Shown: one piece after another, positions 25,662-34,363 of the stretch
How the letters are laid out: every line of letters starts with the position of its first letter
How positions within the stretch are numbered: the stretch's first letter is position 1
NCBI RefSeq assembly: GCF_000527135.1
Contig: NZ_AZUP01000001.1
Coordinates: forward strand, 2,232,001 to 2,296,000
From: Methyloversatilis discipulorum
GTDB lineage: Bacteria; Pseudomonadota; Gammaproteobacteria; Burkholderiales; Rhodocyclaceae
Direction: 5' to 3'
Length of the DNA stretch: 64,000 nucleotides
Program-made: the position numbers and the translations under genes
Notes under the pieces: model-generated
Databases searched by the model: none
What the model was told of the DNA's origin: nothing
The model's input: the letters and a program-made list of their open reading frames with translations, nothing else

Positions 25662-25730
25662 ATTGGCTGGCCGTCGCTTTCGATCCGGGACGGGATCGCG
25701 AGCACGCTCACTCCGACAACGACACAGCCC

Positions 25731-26180
25731 TCAGCCGTCCACGCGACGCATCGGCAGCATGTCCGACGCGACGAAACCATGTCGCGCGTAGAAGCGCTGC
25801 GCATCGGCATTGACGCGGTCGGTCAGCAGGGTGATGCGCGGACAGCGCTGGACGCGTGCAAAGTCGATCGCGACGGTCAGCAGCGCACTGCCCACACCGG
25901 CGCCGCGCGCGGACGGCGCGACCACCATGTCCTCCAGCAGCACGACGCGTTCACCGAGCGCGGTCGATACGGTGAACAGCAGATTCACCATGCCGACGAT
26001 TTCGCCGTCGCGTCGCGCGACCAGCACGCTGCCGACGCGCGGGTCGCTGACGATCATCGCCAGCCCGCGCGCCTGGGCGGTGGTGTCCGGCGTGAATTCG
26101 GCTTCCTGCGCGAACAGCGCGGACAGCAGTCCGCACAGTGCGGGTATGTCGGCGGGTGTAGCGGTATCGATCTGCATCAT
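25731..26180 (-). CDS. GNAT-family N-acetyltransferase
   Basis: A 149-residue acetyl-CoA-dependent transferase with the GNAT core: VVLLEDMVVAPSARGAGVGSALL carries the acetyl-CoA P-loop (APSARGAGVGSALL), followed by ARVQRCPRITLLTDRVNADA and the late motif AQRFYARHGFV. The acceptor is unknown. The protein starts at two consecutive Met codons. The start codons and part of the ribosome site lie inside a 13-bp inverted repeat, described separately. Confidence 0.85.
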   Translation of the reverse strand: MMQIDTATPADIPALCGLLSALFAQEAEFTPDTTAQARGLAMIVSDPRVGSVLVARRDGEIVGMVNLLFTVSTALGERVVLLEDMVVAPSARGAGVGSALLTVAIDFARVQRCPRITLLTDRVNADAQRFYARHGFVASDMLPMRRVDG

Positions 26181-26210
26181 GCGGGCTCCTGGAATACAGC
26201 CCGCATGATG
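26175..26210 (-). promoter_or_regulatory. hairpin covering the acetyltransferase start codon
   Basis: CATCATGCGGGCT (26175-26187) is a perfect inverted repeat of AGCCCGCATGATG (26198-26210) with a 10-nt loop. In the minus-strand mRNA both candidate ATG codons lie in the 3' arm, and the CAGGAG ribosome site straddles the loop and stem. Pairing would hide the start of translation. Confidence 0.5.
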
Positions 26211-26231
26211 ACCGGATTCCGGCCGGACGAT

Positions 26232-26465
26232 CTAGTCCGGCAGCCGCTCGAACCGCAGCTGCGGCACGCCGTCGATCTCGACCAGCCCGACAAACATGTC
26301 ATACGGCCTCACCCACAGGCCGGAATCGTTGTACAGCGGCCGGTACAGCACCATGGGCTCCAGCGTTTCGCTGTGGCGGACGACGCCGACGACTTCGTAC
26401 TCGCCGCCCTTGTAGTGGCGGTAGCGGCCGGACGCGATGGTCGGGAGCGGCGACAGATCACTCAT
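26232..26465 (-). CDS. DUF1653-family small protein
   Basis: A 77-residue protein matching the DUF1653 pattern: GRYRHYKGGEYEVVGVVRHS at the N-terminus, MVLYRPLYNDSGLWVRPYDMF in the middle (in part: YRPLYNDSGLWVRPYDMF) and a hydrophobic end with RFERL. The family is a small all-beta fold of unknown function, common in proteobacteria. It lies upstream of the acetyltransferase on the same strand, separated by the hairpin region. Confidence 0.85.
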   Translation of the reverse strand: MSDLSPLPTIASGRYRHYKGGEYEVVGVVRHSETLEPMVLYRPLYNDSGLWVRPYDMFVGLVEIDGVPQLRFERLPD

Positions 26466-26596
26466 CGTATTGGGCCGACCTGAGTCGATTTGGAGGTGAC
26501 GGGCGGGATACTACTGCGACGCGCAGGCGGGCATCCAGGCGGTGCATACGCCGGATGCACCGCCCGTTTCTCCATCCAGATCGTGCGTTTCCCGGC

Positions 26597-27574
26597 TCAG
26601 CCGCGCCGGCGACGGCGCGCGGCCAGACCCGTGAGACCAAGTCCGGCGAGCAGCATCGCGTACGAAGACGGTTCAGGCACCGCCAGCACGGCCACGCCGC
26701 GCACCTGCGACGGGCTGAACGGCTGCTCGGGATCATAGATTTCCTGCGCGCGCAGGATTTCCGCCGCGCCGCTGCCATCCAGCCCCATGCTGAAGATGCG
26801 GCCCGCGCCCAGGGTCTGCGTGCCACCGGGCAGCGTGGTCACACCATTGAGCGCTGACACGTAGATGGTGTCGTCGGTCACGTCGATGCCATTCAGGAAA
26901 CCGAGGCCGCTGGCCAGCGTGGTCAGACCGCTGCCGTCGAGGTTGGCGCGCTTGACGAAGCCGTCGGTCGTGGTCAGGTAGATGTAGCCACCGGTGACTT
27001 CGAAGTCGTAGGAATTCACGCCAGTGAGCAGCGTCTGCGCGCCCGAGCCATCGAGATTCGAGCGCATCAGGCGGTTCGACGTGCCGACCTGGCTCCAGAA
27101 CACGCTGTCGGCCGTCACGTCGATCGCGAATGGCGAGCTCAGGCCGCTGAGCACGGTCGCCGCCGGCGGAAAGTTCAGCGACAGATCCAGCCTCAGGATG
27201 TCGCCCGAGTTCTGCCGCGTCACATAGAGCATGCCACCCTGCACATCGACGTCGTAGGCGCCGGCGATGTTGTAGGTCTTGAATTCGGTGCCGTCCGGCA
27301 GCATGGACACGACGCGGTTCAGCTGCTGGTCCGGCCACCACAGGCGACCACCGACGAACTCGACGCCATTCGGCCCCTTCACGCGGGTCTGGTCGGTCAC
27401 CAGCGCGCTCGACGCGCCACCCGGCACGGTCGCGGTATTGATCGAACCGACGAAAGTAAAGGCCGGCGTGAAACGTTGAAAGGTTTCCGACCACACCAGC
27501 GGGTCGGCCGCGACGGCGGCGAAGCTGCTACAGGACAGCGCAAACGCGAGGAGGTGACGACCCCGTTTTTTCAT
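26597..27574 (-). CDS. PEP-CTERM sorted protein with an NHL/beta-propeller-like repeat domain
   Basis: Exported protein of 325 residues: signal peptide MKKRGRHLLAFALSCSSFAAVAA, then six or so propeller-like repeats of the pattern hxWPDQQLNRVVSMLPDGT, LYVTRQNSGDILRLDL, VFWSQVGTSNRLMRSNLDGS and IYLTTTDGFVKRANLDGSG. The C-terminal PEP-CTERM signal is VPEPSSYAMLLAGLGLTG followed by LAARRRRRG. The repeats resemble LDL-receptor YWTD/DUF5050-type propellers. It is probably matrix- or surface-associated. Start chosen at the ATG 8 nt after GGAGATCACC; a longer upstream frame has no signal peptide. Confidence 0.82.
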   Translation of the reverse strand: MKKRGRHLLAFALSCSSFAAVAADPLVWSETFQRFTPAFTFVGSINTATVPGGASSALVTDQTRVKGPNGVEFVGGRLWWPDQQLNRVVSMLPDGTEFKTYNIAGAYDVDVQGGMLYVTRQNSGDILRLDLSLNFPPAATVLSGLSSPFAIDVTADSVFWSQVGTSNRLMRSNLDGSGAQTLLTGVNSYDFEVTGGYIYLTTTDGFVKRANLDGSGLTTLASGLGFLNGIDVTDDTIYVSALNGVTTLPGGTQTLGAGRIFSMGLDGSGAAEILRAQEIYDPEQPFSPSQVRGVAVLAVPEPSSYAMLLAGLGLTGLAARRRRRG

Positions 27575-27628
27575 TTTTGGTGATCTCCGGATCAGTGCGG
27601 CGAAGGATTCTTCGCCCGGCGAGTCGGA

Positions 27629-27643
27629 GCAAAAGACATTCCT
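27629..27643 (-). promoter_or_regulatory. weaker sigma-54 -24/-12 element upstream of the propeller PEP-CTERM gene
   Basis: The minus strand reads AGGAATGTCTTTTGC: GG-N10-GC and the TTGC block are present, but the CAC after GG is AAT. It is 55 bp before the start codon, close to the spacing at the other two PEP-CTERM genes. Confidence 0.4.
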
Positions 27644-27933
27644 TCGCGCATGAAGCGCCGAAGGGGTGGTGGTGGCAGGCAGAAAGGCCGCAAATCGCAG
27701 GAGACGGCGCAGAGACCGGCCAGAGCACAAGACACCTTTCCGCTCAGCCACTTGGCGCCGCCGGACATAGGCTCTCAGCCGCCCGCCCATGCATTGCGCG
27801 TAGATCGCTATCGAACCGGCGTCGAGAAATCTGCCCGGTCGTGCGCCGGGCGCCAGACGCCCTTGCACGCCGACGGTGCCAGGTGCAAAGAAATCCGACA
27901 GGGGATGGACAAGAGCCCCGGTCGGGACTAACT

Positions 27934-27958
27934 TGATTGAAAGTGATTGGGAGTGATT
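27934..27958 (+). promoter_or_regulatory. phased TGATT repeats, probable antitoxin operator
   Basis: TGATT occurs three times at exact 10-bp steps (27934, 27944, 27954), the last one touching the antitoxin ATG at 27960. Helically phased half-sites are what ribbon-helix-helix antitoxins bind for autoregulation. Confidence 0.55.
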
Positions 27959-27959
27959 C

Positions 27960-28229
27960 ATGGCTTCAGCAGACACCCGAGTGATGACCGCTCACCTGCC
28001 GGTTGCGCTGGCGGAGCAGGTGGACGAATTGGCGGCGCGACTTGAGCGTTCGCGCGGCTGGGTGGTGAAGCAGGCCCTTGCCGCCTACGTCGAGCGCGAA
28101 ACGGAGCGCTACCGCCTGACGCTGGAAGCGATGGCAGACGTGGATGCGGGGAACGCAGTAAGCCACGACGACGTGAAGGCCTGGGCGGCGACCCTCGGCA
28201 CGGATCTGTCCGGAAAACTGCCTGAATGA
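27960..28229 (+). CDS. type II antitoxin, ribbon-helix-helix (ParD/CopG-like)
   Basis: An 89-residue protein with an N-terminal ribbon-helix-helix: VMTAHLPVALAEQVDELAAR and then LERSRGWVVKQALAAYVERE. A disordered C-terminal tail (DAGNAVSHDDVKAWAATLGT) is the usual toxin-wrapping part. It should bind its own promoter and neutralise the toxin encoded next, with which it overlaps by 4 bp (ATGA). It resembles the RHH antitoxins paired with RelE/ParE toxins. Confidence 0.85.
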   Translation: MASADTRVMTAHLPVALAEQVDELAARLERSRGWVVKQALAAYVERETERYRLTLEAMADVDAGNAVSHDDVKAWAATLGTDLSGKLPE

Positions 28230-28504
28230 CCCTCAGATGGACGCGCGCAGCGCTCGGTGATCTGCAACGGCTGCACGCTTTCCTTCGGCCAGTGAATCCG
28301 GAGGCCGCGGCCCGCGTGATTCAGCGTCTGAGCGCGGGTCCGGACCTGCTTCAGACCCAGCCGCGCATCGGCACGAAGCTGCCCGAATTTGAACCGCGCG
28401 AAGTACGCTACATCCTCATCGGCGACTACGAACTGCGCTATGAAATCACTGCCGATCAGACAGTCTGGATATTGCGCGTATGGCACACGCGCGAGTTTCG
28501 TTGA
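28226..28504 (+). CDS. type II toxin of the RelE/ParE superfamily
   Basis: A 92-residue toxin-fold protein: LRWTRAALGDLQRLHAFLRP (N-terminal strand and helices), a central GPDLLQTQPRIGTKLPEF and the typical end VRYILIGDYELRYEITADQT followed by VWILRVWHTREFR. The strand IRVLRVxHxRR-like end and the WTxxAxxDL start place it in the ParE/RelE family. ParE members poison gyrase and RelE members cut mRNA; sequence alone does not decide between them. Confidence 0.87.
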   Translation: MTLRWTRAALGDLQRLHAFLRPVNPEAAARVIQRLSAGPDLLQTQPRIGTKLPEFEPREVRYILIGDYELRYEITADQTVWILRVWHTREFR

Positions 28505-28677
28505 CGTACAGCCTGTCGTTGGCGTGATCGCAACCCGCCGATAACCAGATTGGACGAAGCGCAAGCCTGGCAATCGTCGGGACGGCTCGCACAATCCCTC
28601 AACACAGCGCCTGATTGATCAGCAGGAATGACGGGCGCCAACGGAAGGTCCAGCCTCCGCTCGGGCAAAGACAGACC

Positions 28678-29553
28678 TCATCCGCCCACCCGCTCCAGCA
28701 ACACCTCGAACCCCGGCCACCCCTCCTTCGTCAGCGCGAACTTGCTGGTCGACTTGCGACCCTTGCGGTTGTCCTTGTCGCCCGACTTGAGCCCGTCGAT
28801 GAAGGCTGCGCGGTCCTCGACCCAGCTGCCGCCGAGCAGCGTGACGCCGCGGGCGAACAGGGCGTCGGGCAGGCAGCCGGCGCTGGGGCCGACCATGGCG
28901 AACCAGCGGGCGGCGCGGCAGTGGGCGAGCATGCGGTCCAGCGTGTCGTTGAGCAGCAGCGTGCTGGTGGACAGCACCTTGCCGCAGTTTTCGAGCGCCG
29001 CCGCGTCGGTGGTGACGCGCCAGCCCTCTCGCTCGCCGACCGCACTTTCGTCGAGTTCGACCACGGTGAGCCGGGCGCCAGCGGCGACGATGCGCTCCAC
29101 CAGCGGGCCGAACAGGCCGATCATGCCGATGGTCTCCCCCGGATGCGGGTCCATCTGGCCGATCGAATCGCTGCTGCCGTCCGGCCGGTAGCCGGCGCGA
29201 TCGAACAGGCAGCGCGTGATCGCGTTGGCGCAGACGAAGCCCAGCGTGCGATCGACGCCCTGCCCGCTCACGTAACGGCGTGCCAGTGCCAGCGCGTCGG
29301 CGCCCTTCAGGTCATCGAGGCCGGGGCCGCTGCGCAGGCGCTCAAGTGTGTCGTCGAGCAGCACGTATGAGAGGCCGATGCTGCCGTCCTCCAGTTCGAG
29401 CGCGCAGAACTCGCCCCGTGCGTGGCCGCTCTGGCCGTCGCGACAGGGTTCGTCCGGCCGAGACGGCGGCAGGTGCAGCGCGCGCACGCGTGGCAGCGGC
29501 ATGCGCTCGGCGATGCGTTCGATCTGGGCGAGGTAGTCGGTGGCGAAGCTCAT
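28678..29553 (-). CDS. DUF364-domain protein (putative metal-chelation fold)
   Basis: A 291-residue cytoplasmic protein. The N-terminal part has a DUF4213-like start (CALELEDGSIGLSYVLLDD). The C-terminal part, from about residue 130, matches the DUF364 putative heavy-metal chelation domain: GMIGLFGPLVERIVAAGARL, LTVVELDESAVGEREGWRVT and STSTLLLNDTLDRMLAHCR. It overlaps viaA by 4 bp and is last in the long minus-strand operon that begins at nnrS. Relatives are often near molybdenum/nitrogenase or metal-cofactor genes. The exact role is unknown. Confidence 0.75.
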   Translation of the reverse strand: MSFATDYLAQIERIAERMPLPRVRALHLPPSRPDEPCRDGQSGHARGEFCALELEDGSIGLSYVLLDDTLERLRSGPGLDDLKGADALALARRYVSGQGVDRTLGFVCANAITRCLFDRAGYRPDGSSDSIGQMDPHPGETIGMIGLFGPLVERIVAAGARLTVVELDESAVGEREGWRVTTDAAALENCGKVLSTSTLLLNDTLDRMLAHCRAARWFAMVGPSAGCLPDALFARGVTLLGGSWVEDRAAFIDGLKSGDKDNRKGRKSTSKFALTKEGWPGFEVLLERVGG

Positions 29554-31160
29554 GATGTCGGGTCGTCGGACGAAGGTTCGGGTGGCAACAGGTCGGCCGG
29601 CAGCGGCTGGCCGCGTCGCAGGCCGGCGCGCACGGCGGCCGACGCGATTTCGCCGCTGACCGTGGCGTCGCGGTTCTCGGCGGTGCGCAGCGCGCCCGGA
29701 AAGTAGAGCGCGGTGAGGCGGTGGGTATGCACCGGCGAATCGCCGCCACGCGCGCCGTCGCCGTAGCGGCGCCAGTCGCGCACCGGGTGGATGTGGTCGG
29801 CCACTTCGAGGAAGCCTATCGTTTCGCGGTCGCCGATCAGCACGCCCTGCACGCGCAGGCCGAGCGCGCGCTTGGCGTCGTCGAGCCGGGCAACCAGCTC
29901 GGGCGTGGCGCCGAATTCGCCGTCGGAGGCGATCAGCAGGTCGGCCATCTGCCAGGCCGCCTGTTCGAGGCAGGCGATGGATTTTTCCAGCGGGCCGCAG
30001 ATGTCGGTGCCGCCCTTAAAGCCCTGGCCGAGGAAGTGGATGAGCCGGCCGATGCCGTCGGCGTCGACGCCGATCTGCATGTCCACCACCTCACCCGCAC
30101 CGCCGAAGGCGAACACGTGGCAGGCGCGGCCCTGCGTGTGCGCCGTGCGCACCGCTTCGAGCACGACGGCCTTGGCGACTTCGCCGGCGCCACCCTGCAT
30201 CGAGCCGGAAGTGTCGACGCAGACCAGCAACGGCCCCATTTCCAGCCGCCGGTCCGGCTGAGGATCGGGCCGCGGCCGCAGCACCGGCGCGTCGATGTGG
30301 CGCACCTCGGTCATGCGGTCGTCGTCCTCGTAGCACAGCAGCGTGCGCTCGGCGCGGCGGGCGTGCCACACCAGGCGCAGCGCCGGATGGCCGAGCAGCA
30401 CCGATTCGGCCGGCAGCATGCGGGCGATGCGGTCGGCGCGATGCACGCCGCGCGTCTCGCCCGGCATGTCGGGCACGCGCACGGTGCGCTGTTCGGTTCG
30501 GCGCGCGATCGCGCTGTCCATCACCTCGACCTGACTGCGACTGGCGTCGTCGCGTTCTTCGGATGGCCGCGCGCGGCCGAGCCGGCGTATGCATTCGGCC
30601 AGTTCGGGCAGCCGTTCGAGCAGGCGGCGGATGCGCAGCACCTCGCGCCAGCCTTCGGATTTCAGCAGCCCGGGCAGCAGGTCCCAGCGCGCGTTCTTGC
30701 CGTCGTCCGGCAGCTTGCCGAACACCTCCATCAATTCGTCCATCTGCCCGCGACGGTTCTGCCAGTCGGAACCGAAAGCCTCGATCGCCATCCGCGCGGC
30801 GCGCGCGTCGGTCGCGCCGCGGTCGCGGTAATCGGGGATGAAGTCGAGATGGAACAGCAGGCTCTGCACGACCACGTCGCTCAGTTCCTGGCGGCCGGTG
30901 CAGTAGGCCGGCAGATCGAGTTCGGCGAAGGTTTCGCACAGTGCGGCAACCAGTTCGGGCGTCGGCCAGCACCAATCGACGGCCGGCGGCACGCGGCCGC
31001 CGATCAGCGCGCTGCGCAGCGCCACCAGCGCCGCCAGTCGCGGTTCAAGCCTCCCCTGCGCCTGCGTAAGCGCCCCCAGCCACAGCGTGCGCGGCAGCGC
31101 GTCGAGTGCGGCCAGCCGCGCTTCGCGCGACTGGAACAGCAGCGGCGTCTGCGTGCTCAC
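29550..31160 (-). CDS. viaA: VWA-domain protein ViaA-like, partner of RavA
   Basis: A 536-residue cytoplasmic protein with a helical N-terminal half and a C-terminal von Willebrand A domain, with the MIDAS motif VCVDTSGSMQGG (about residue 330) and the later GGTDICGP and LLIASDGEFG. ViaA is the partner of the MoxR ATPase RavA, and in E. coli the pair acts on anaerobic respiratory complexes. Start chosen at a GTG that overlaps the ravA stop (GTGA). Upstream in-frame sequence belongs to ravA in another frame and has shadow composition. Confidence 0.85.
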   Translation of the reverse strand: MSTQTPLLFQSREARLAALDALPRTLWLGALTQAQGRLEPRLAALVALRSALIGGRVPPAVDWCWPTPELVAALCETFAELDLPAYCTGRQELSDVVVQSLLFHLDFIPDYRDRGATDARAARMAIEAFGSDWQNRRGQMDELMEVFGKLPDDGKNARWDLLPGLLKSEGWREVLRIRRLLERLPELAECIRRLGRARPSEERDDASRSQVEVMDSAIARRTEQRTVRVPDMPGETRGVHRADRIARMLPAESVLLGHPALRLVWHARRAERTLLCYEDDDRMTEVRHIDAPVLRPRPDPQPDRRLEMGPLLVCVDTSGSMQGGAGEVAKAVVLEAVRTAHTQGRACHVFAFGGAGEVVDMQIGVDADGIGRLIHFLGQGFKGGTDICGPLEKSIACLEQAAWQMADLLIASDGEFGATPELVARLDDAKRALGLRVQGVLIGDRETIGFLEVADHIHPVRDWRRYGDGARGGDSPVHTHRLTALYFPGALRTAENRDATVSGEIASAAVRAGLRRGQPLPADLLPPEPSSDDPTS

Positions 31161-32608
31161 ACCAGCGGCTCGTGCGTGACCGGCTCCGGCACGTCGGCGT
31201 AGCGCGCCGCCTCGTCGGCCGACAGCCGCGGCAGGTTCTCGAAACCGCGGCGCGCGTCGCGCGCACGCTCGGCCAGTTCGGCGATCAGCGCAGCGGTCGC
31301 CGCAAGATGGGCATCGACGCGGGCAAGCAGCGCTTCGTCCAGCCACAGCGTGCGGGCGCGGGTGGCGGCGAGACTGGCGCGTTCGGCCGCCAGTTCTTCC
31401 GCGTAAGCGGCGATGCGCGCGAGCAGATCGTCGATCTGCGCGGTGCGCGCGGCGATGTGCGCCGGGCCGTAGCGACGGCGGCGGCTGTAGCTCATGCGCA
31501 GCGCTCCCGCGCCGCCCTTGGCGTCGCCGATCTCGCCCGCCAGCTCCTCGGCCTTCTCGGTACCGGCTTCCGACGGCGAAAAACGCAGCCGGCCGGATTC
31601 GTCGTAGTCGAGGTCATTGGCGTTCTGCTCGGTTTCGAGCTGGGCCTGGAAGGCCTGCACGACGCGTGTGAGCCGCGGTGGCGCGAAGGCTTCGCGCACA
31701 CCGAGACGCGCGTGCAGCCAGTCGGCGACCTCGGCCTGGCGTTCTGCGTCGGGCGCGACGCAGGCGGGCAGCAGCAGCAGGTCCCACAGTCCGACTTCGG
31801 CACGGCCTTCGGCGGCGGCGGCCACACGCAGCAGCCACACCGTCTTCACCCAGCGGCGGTCCGATACGTAAGTGCCCTGCTCCACCATCTGCGCGCGCAG
31901 GTCGGCCAGCACGCCGACCACGCGCTGCGGCAGCACGATCTCGTGCGCGGCCAGCGACACCGCGCCGAGATCCTCGTCGCCGAGCGTCAGCGCTTCCTCG
32001 GGCGGCGTCCATTCGTCGGCGCAGCCCGCTTCGAGCAGCGCGGCGAAGCCGTCGGCGCTGACGCGGCCGACCGGCACACGCAGCAGGAAGCGGTCGAAGA
32101 AGGCTTCGCCCACCTCGTCGTCCGGCACTTCGTTGGTGGCGCCGATCACGCTGACCAGCGGACACAGCTGGCGGCCGGCGCCGTTATCAAACTCGCGCTC
32201 GTTCAGCAGTGTCAGCAGCGCGTTCAGGATGGCGCTGTTGGCCTTGAACACCTCGTCGATGAAGGCGATGGTGGCGTCCGGCAGGAAACCGTCGGTGTGG
32301 CGCTCGTAGCGGTCCTCCTCGAGCGCGCGGATGGACAGCGGGCCGAACAGTTCTTCCGGCACCGAAAAGCGGGTGAGCAGGCGCTCGAAGTAGCGGGCGT
32401 CGCGGAAGGCGCGGTGCAGCCGGCGCGCCAGTTCGCTCTTGGCCGTGCCCGGCGGGCCGATCAGCAGCGTGTGCTCGCCGGCCAGCGCGGCCAGCAGCGC
32501 GAGCCGCACGACGTGGCGGCGCTCGACCAGACCGTGTTCGAGGGTGGCGAGCAGTTCAGCCAGACGCGACACGAAGGGCGAGTCAGCGGCGACAGCAGGG
32601 GCAGACAT
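31157..32608 (-). CDS. ravA: MoxR-family AAA+ ATPase RavA
   Basis: A 483-residue ATPase (E. coli RavA 498) with Walker A GPPGTAKSELARRL, then RFSVPEELFGPLSIRALEED and GFLPDATIAFIDEVFKANSA (Walker B FIDE), sensor 1 IGATNEVPDDE, and a longer C-terminal region in place of the LARA domain. The segment around TRFSVPEELFGPLS matches E. coli RavA closely. It forms an ATP-driven unit with the next gene. Start chosen at MSAPAVAADSPFVSRL, 19 bp after the 5-FCL stop; a longer frame to 32674 runs into the upstream gene. Confidence 0.88.
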   Translation of the reverse strand: MSAPAVAADSPFVSRLAELLATLEHGLVERRHVVRLALLAALAGEHTLLIGPPGTAKSELARRLHRAFRDARYFERLLTRFSVPEELFGPLSIRALEEDRYERHTDGFLPDATIAFIDEVFKANSAILNALLTLLNEREFDNGAGRQLCPLVSVIGATNEVPDDEVGEAFFDRFLLRVPVGRVSADGFAALLEAGCADEWTPPEEALTLGDEDLGAVSLAAHEIVLPQRVVGVLADLRAQMVEQGTYVSDRRWVKTVWLLRVAAAAEGRAEVGLWDLLLLPACVAPDAERQAEVADWLHARLGVREAFAPPRLTRVVQAFQAQLETEQNANDLDYDESGRLRFSPSEAGTEKAEELAGEIGDAKGGAGALRMSYSRRRRYGPAHIAARTAQIDDLLARIAAYAEELAAERASLAATRARTLWLDEALLARVDAHLAATAALIAELAERARDARRGFENLPRLSADEAARYADVPEPVTHEPLV

Positions 32609-32627
32609 CGGTGTAGGTCTCCGTTGT

Positions 32628-33284
32628 TCAGCGCAGGATGCGACTGGCGACCAGCGCGTGCGCGCGCTGTGCACAGGCTTCGACGTCGATCTCGTGCAGA
32701 CCGTCGTCGCCGACTTCGAAAATGCCCGCTTCGGTCACGATGAAATCCATCGGTATGTCGTGCGGCTGCGGATGGATGGTGGGCATGCGTGACAGTTCGA
32801 AGGCCACACCTATCTTCAGCGGCTGCACGGTGCAGGCGGCCAGCGTGCGGTCGAAGAAGCCGCCGCCGTAGCCGAGGCGGTAGCCGCGCGCGTCGAAGCC
32901 GACCGGCGGAATCAGCAGCGCGTGCGGCTGCACGACATTGGTGTCGTCCGGCACCGGCAGGTCGTACACGCCGGGCGTCGTCGCCACGCCGGGCCACCAT
33001 TCGCGGAACACCAGTGGCGTCTTCGGCTCCACCACTTCGGGCAGCGCACCGCGTGCGCCCTGCACACGCAGCGAACGCAGCAGATGGCGCGAATCGAATT
33101 CGCCGCGGAAGGGCCAGCAGAAGCCGACCGTCATGTGCTGCAGCAGCGGAAAGCCGGCTTCGAGATAGCCGGTGATTTCGACATTGCGCGCCATGCGCTG
33201 TGCCGGATCGACCGCCTCGCGCTCGGCCAGCAAGCGCTGCCGCTCGGCACGCCGCCAGGCGGCCAGGTTGTCCGGGGTGCTCAT
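32628..33284 (-). CDS. 5-formyltetrahydrofolate cyclo-ligase family protein
   Basis: A 218-residue cytoplasmic enzyme that would convert 5-formyl-THF to 5,10-methenyl-THF with ATP. The substrate/ATP motifs are weakly but clearly present: the N-terminal Lys/Arg-rich AWRRAERQRLLAERE, TVGFCWPFRGEFDSRHLL and the signature LIPPVGFDARGYRLGYGGGFFDRTLA. It overlaps the NnrS-like gene by 4 bp (ATGA). It is longer than E. coli YgfA (182) at both ends. In an organism oxidising C1 substrates it would feed the folate pool. Confidence 0.85.
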   Translation of the reverse strand: MSTPDNLAAWRRAERQRLLAEREAVDPAQRMARNVEITGYLEAGFPLLQHMTVGFCWPFRGEFDSRHLLRSLRVQGARGALPEVVEPKTPLVFREWWPGVATTPGVYDLPVPDDTNVVQPHALLIPPVGFDARGYRLGYGGGFFDRTLAACTVQPLKIGVAFELSRMPTIHPQPHDIPMDFIVTEAGIFEVGDDGLHEIDVEACAQRAHALVASRILR

Positions 33285-34363
33285 GCAGGCATCTCCTTCC
33301 TGTGTGAAGCTGCGCTCACCGCGCGCAGCATGACGACGGCAAACAGCAGGATGGCCAGCGCGTGACCGGCGCCGGCGACCATCAGTGCATCATGCCGCCC
33401 GACGCCCACCGCGACAATGCGCAACGCCAGACTGGCCGCAAGCAGCCACAGCGGCAGGCGCGCCAGACCGCTGTAGGCCGGGCGCAGCCGCAACAGCGCC
33501 GGCAGGATGATGGGCGCGTGACCGAACACCATGGCGAACACGAAACCGAGCAGCACCGCGTGCAGTCCGGTCGCGGCGACCGCAGCGGCGTCAACCGACA
33601 GTTCCCCGTACAGCCCGAGCAGCGCGCCCACCAGCAGCCACAGATAACCTACAGTCAGGCACTGGGCCGTATGACCCGGCCAGCCGGCGGCGCGCCAGGC
33701 GCGCGGCGCGATGTCCCAGCCCAGCAGCCAGACAGCCAGCAGCGCGCAGCCCGTCCACAGCGAGAAGGGCAGCAATCCGCTGACACCGAGCGCAATCAGC
33801 AGCACTGCGGCGACGAACAGCCGGCGCGCCAGCGGCGGCAGGCGCACCATCTGCGTCAGCTCACGGCGCTCGCCAGCGATGGTGAGCACGAGGAAGCCGA
33901 CGCCACCGCGGGTCAGCGCGCCGAGGTCGCCGTGCAGCATCCACAGCAGCAGACCGATCAGCCAGCATGCAGCGCCGCCCGCTTCGACCAGCAGATGCAG
34001 CGACCAGGCACGGGTGACGCCCGCATAGATATAGAGGGCGACAAGGCCGGCCGCGGCGGCTGCCCAGCAGACCTGGGCCAGCGGCAGCAGCACCGGCACC
34101 TGCGCCAGCACGCCACCGATGCCTGCCAGCAGCGGCGCCAGCAGGCCGGCCAGTCGCTGCAGCGCCACCGCGCGTTCGAGCGCGATCAGCGTGCCGAAGA
34201 AAGCGCACACCATCAGCGCGCCATGCACCGGCGCCGGCATCAGAGGCAGCGGCAATCCGAGGCGCGCCAGCCCGCCGGTCATGCCGGACAACAAGGCGAA
34301 CGCAGCCAGCAGCGCGCAGGCGGCGACCGCCCTGCCCCGCAGCGGCGAGCGCACTGACGTCAT
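33281..34363 (-). CDS. polytopic membrane protein, NnrS-like
   Basis: A 360-residue protein with about ten to twelve membrane helices and very few charged segments. Conserved-looking membrane His residues occur in PAPVHGALMVCAFFGTLIALE, in LHLLVEAGG, in TGLHAVLLGFVFAMVFGHAP and in GRHDALMVAGAGHALA. These resemble the heme/copper-binding His of NnrS, and the gene is in an operon with true nnrS and nsrR. It overlaps both neighbours by 4 bp. The NnrS link is an inference from layout and context; overall sequence is divergent. Confidence 0.6.
   Translation of the reverse strand: MTSVRSPLRGRAVAACALLAAFALLSGMTGGLARLGLPLPLMPAPVHGALMVCAFFGTLIALERAVALQRLAGLLAPLLAGIGGVLAQVPVLLPLAQVCWAAAAAGLVALYIYAGVTRAWSLHLLVEAGGAACWLIGLLLWMLHGDLGALTRGGVGFLVLTIAGERRELTQMVRLPPLARRLFVAAVLLIALGVSGLLPFSLWTGCALLAVWLLGWDIAPRAWRAAGWPGHTAQCLTVGYLWLLVGALLGLYGELSVDAAAVAATGLHAVLLGFVFAMVFGHAPIILPALLRLRPAYSGLARLPLWLLAASLALRIVAVGVGRHDALMVAGAGHALAILLFAVVMLRAVSAASHRKEMPA

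Larger units (their letters stand above)
27575..27959. other. gene-free divergent region between PEP-CTERM and toxin-antitoxin genes
   Basis: A 385-bp interval with a sigma-54-like site near the left end (27629-27643) and the antitoxin operator at the right end (27934-27958). Several short open frames cross it on both strands, but none has a ribosome site or a recognisable product. Confidence 0.5.

Noticed and set aside
27860..27886. TGGCACCGTCGGCGTGC on the minus strand as sigma-54 promoter of the propeller PEP-CTERM gene
   Set aside because: The spacing is wrong: after GG and ten bases comes GT, not GC, and it is almost 300 bp from the gene. The site at 27629 has correct spacing.
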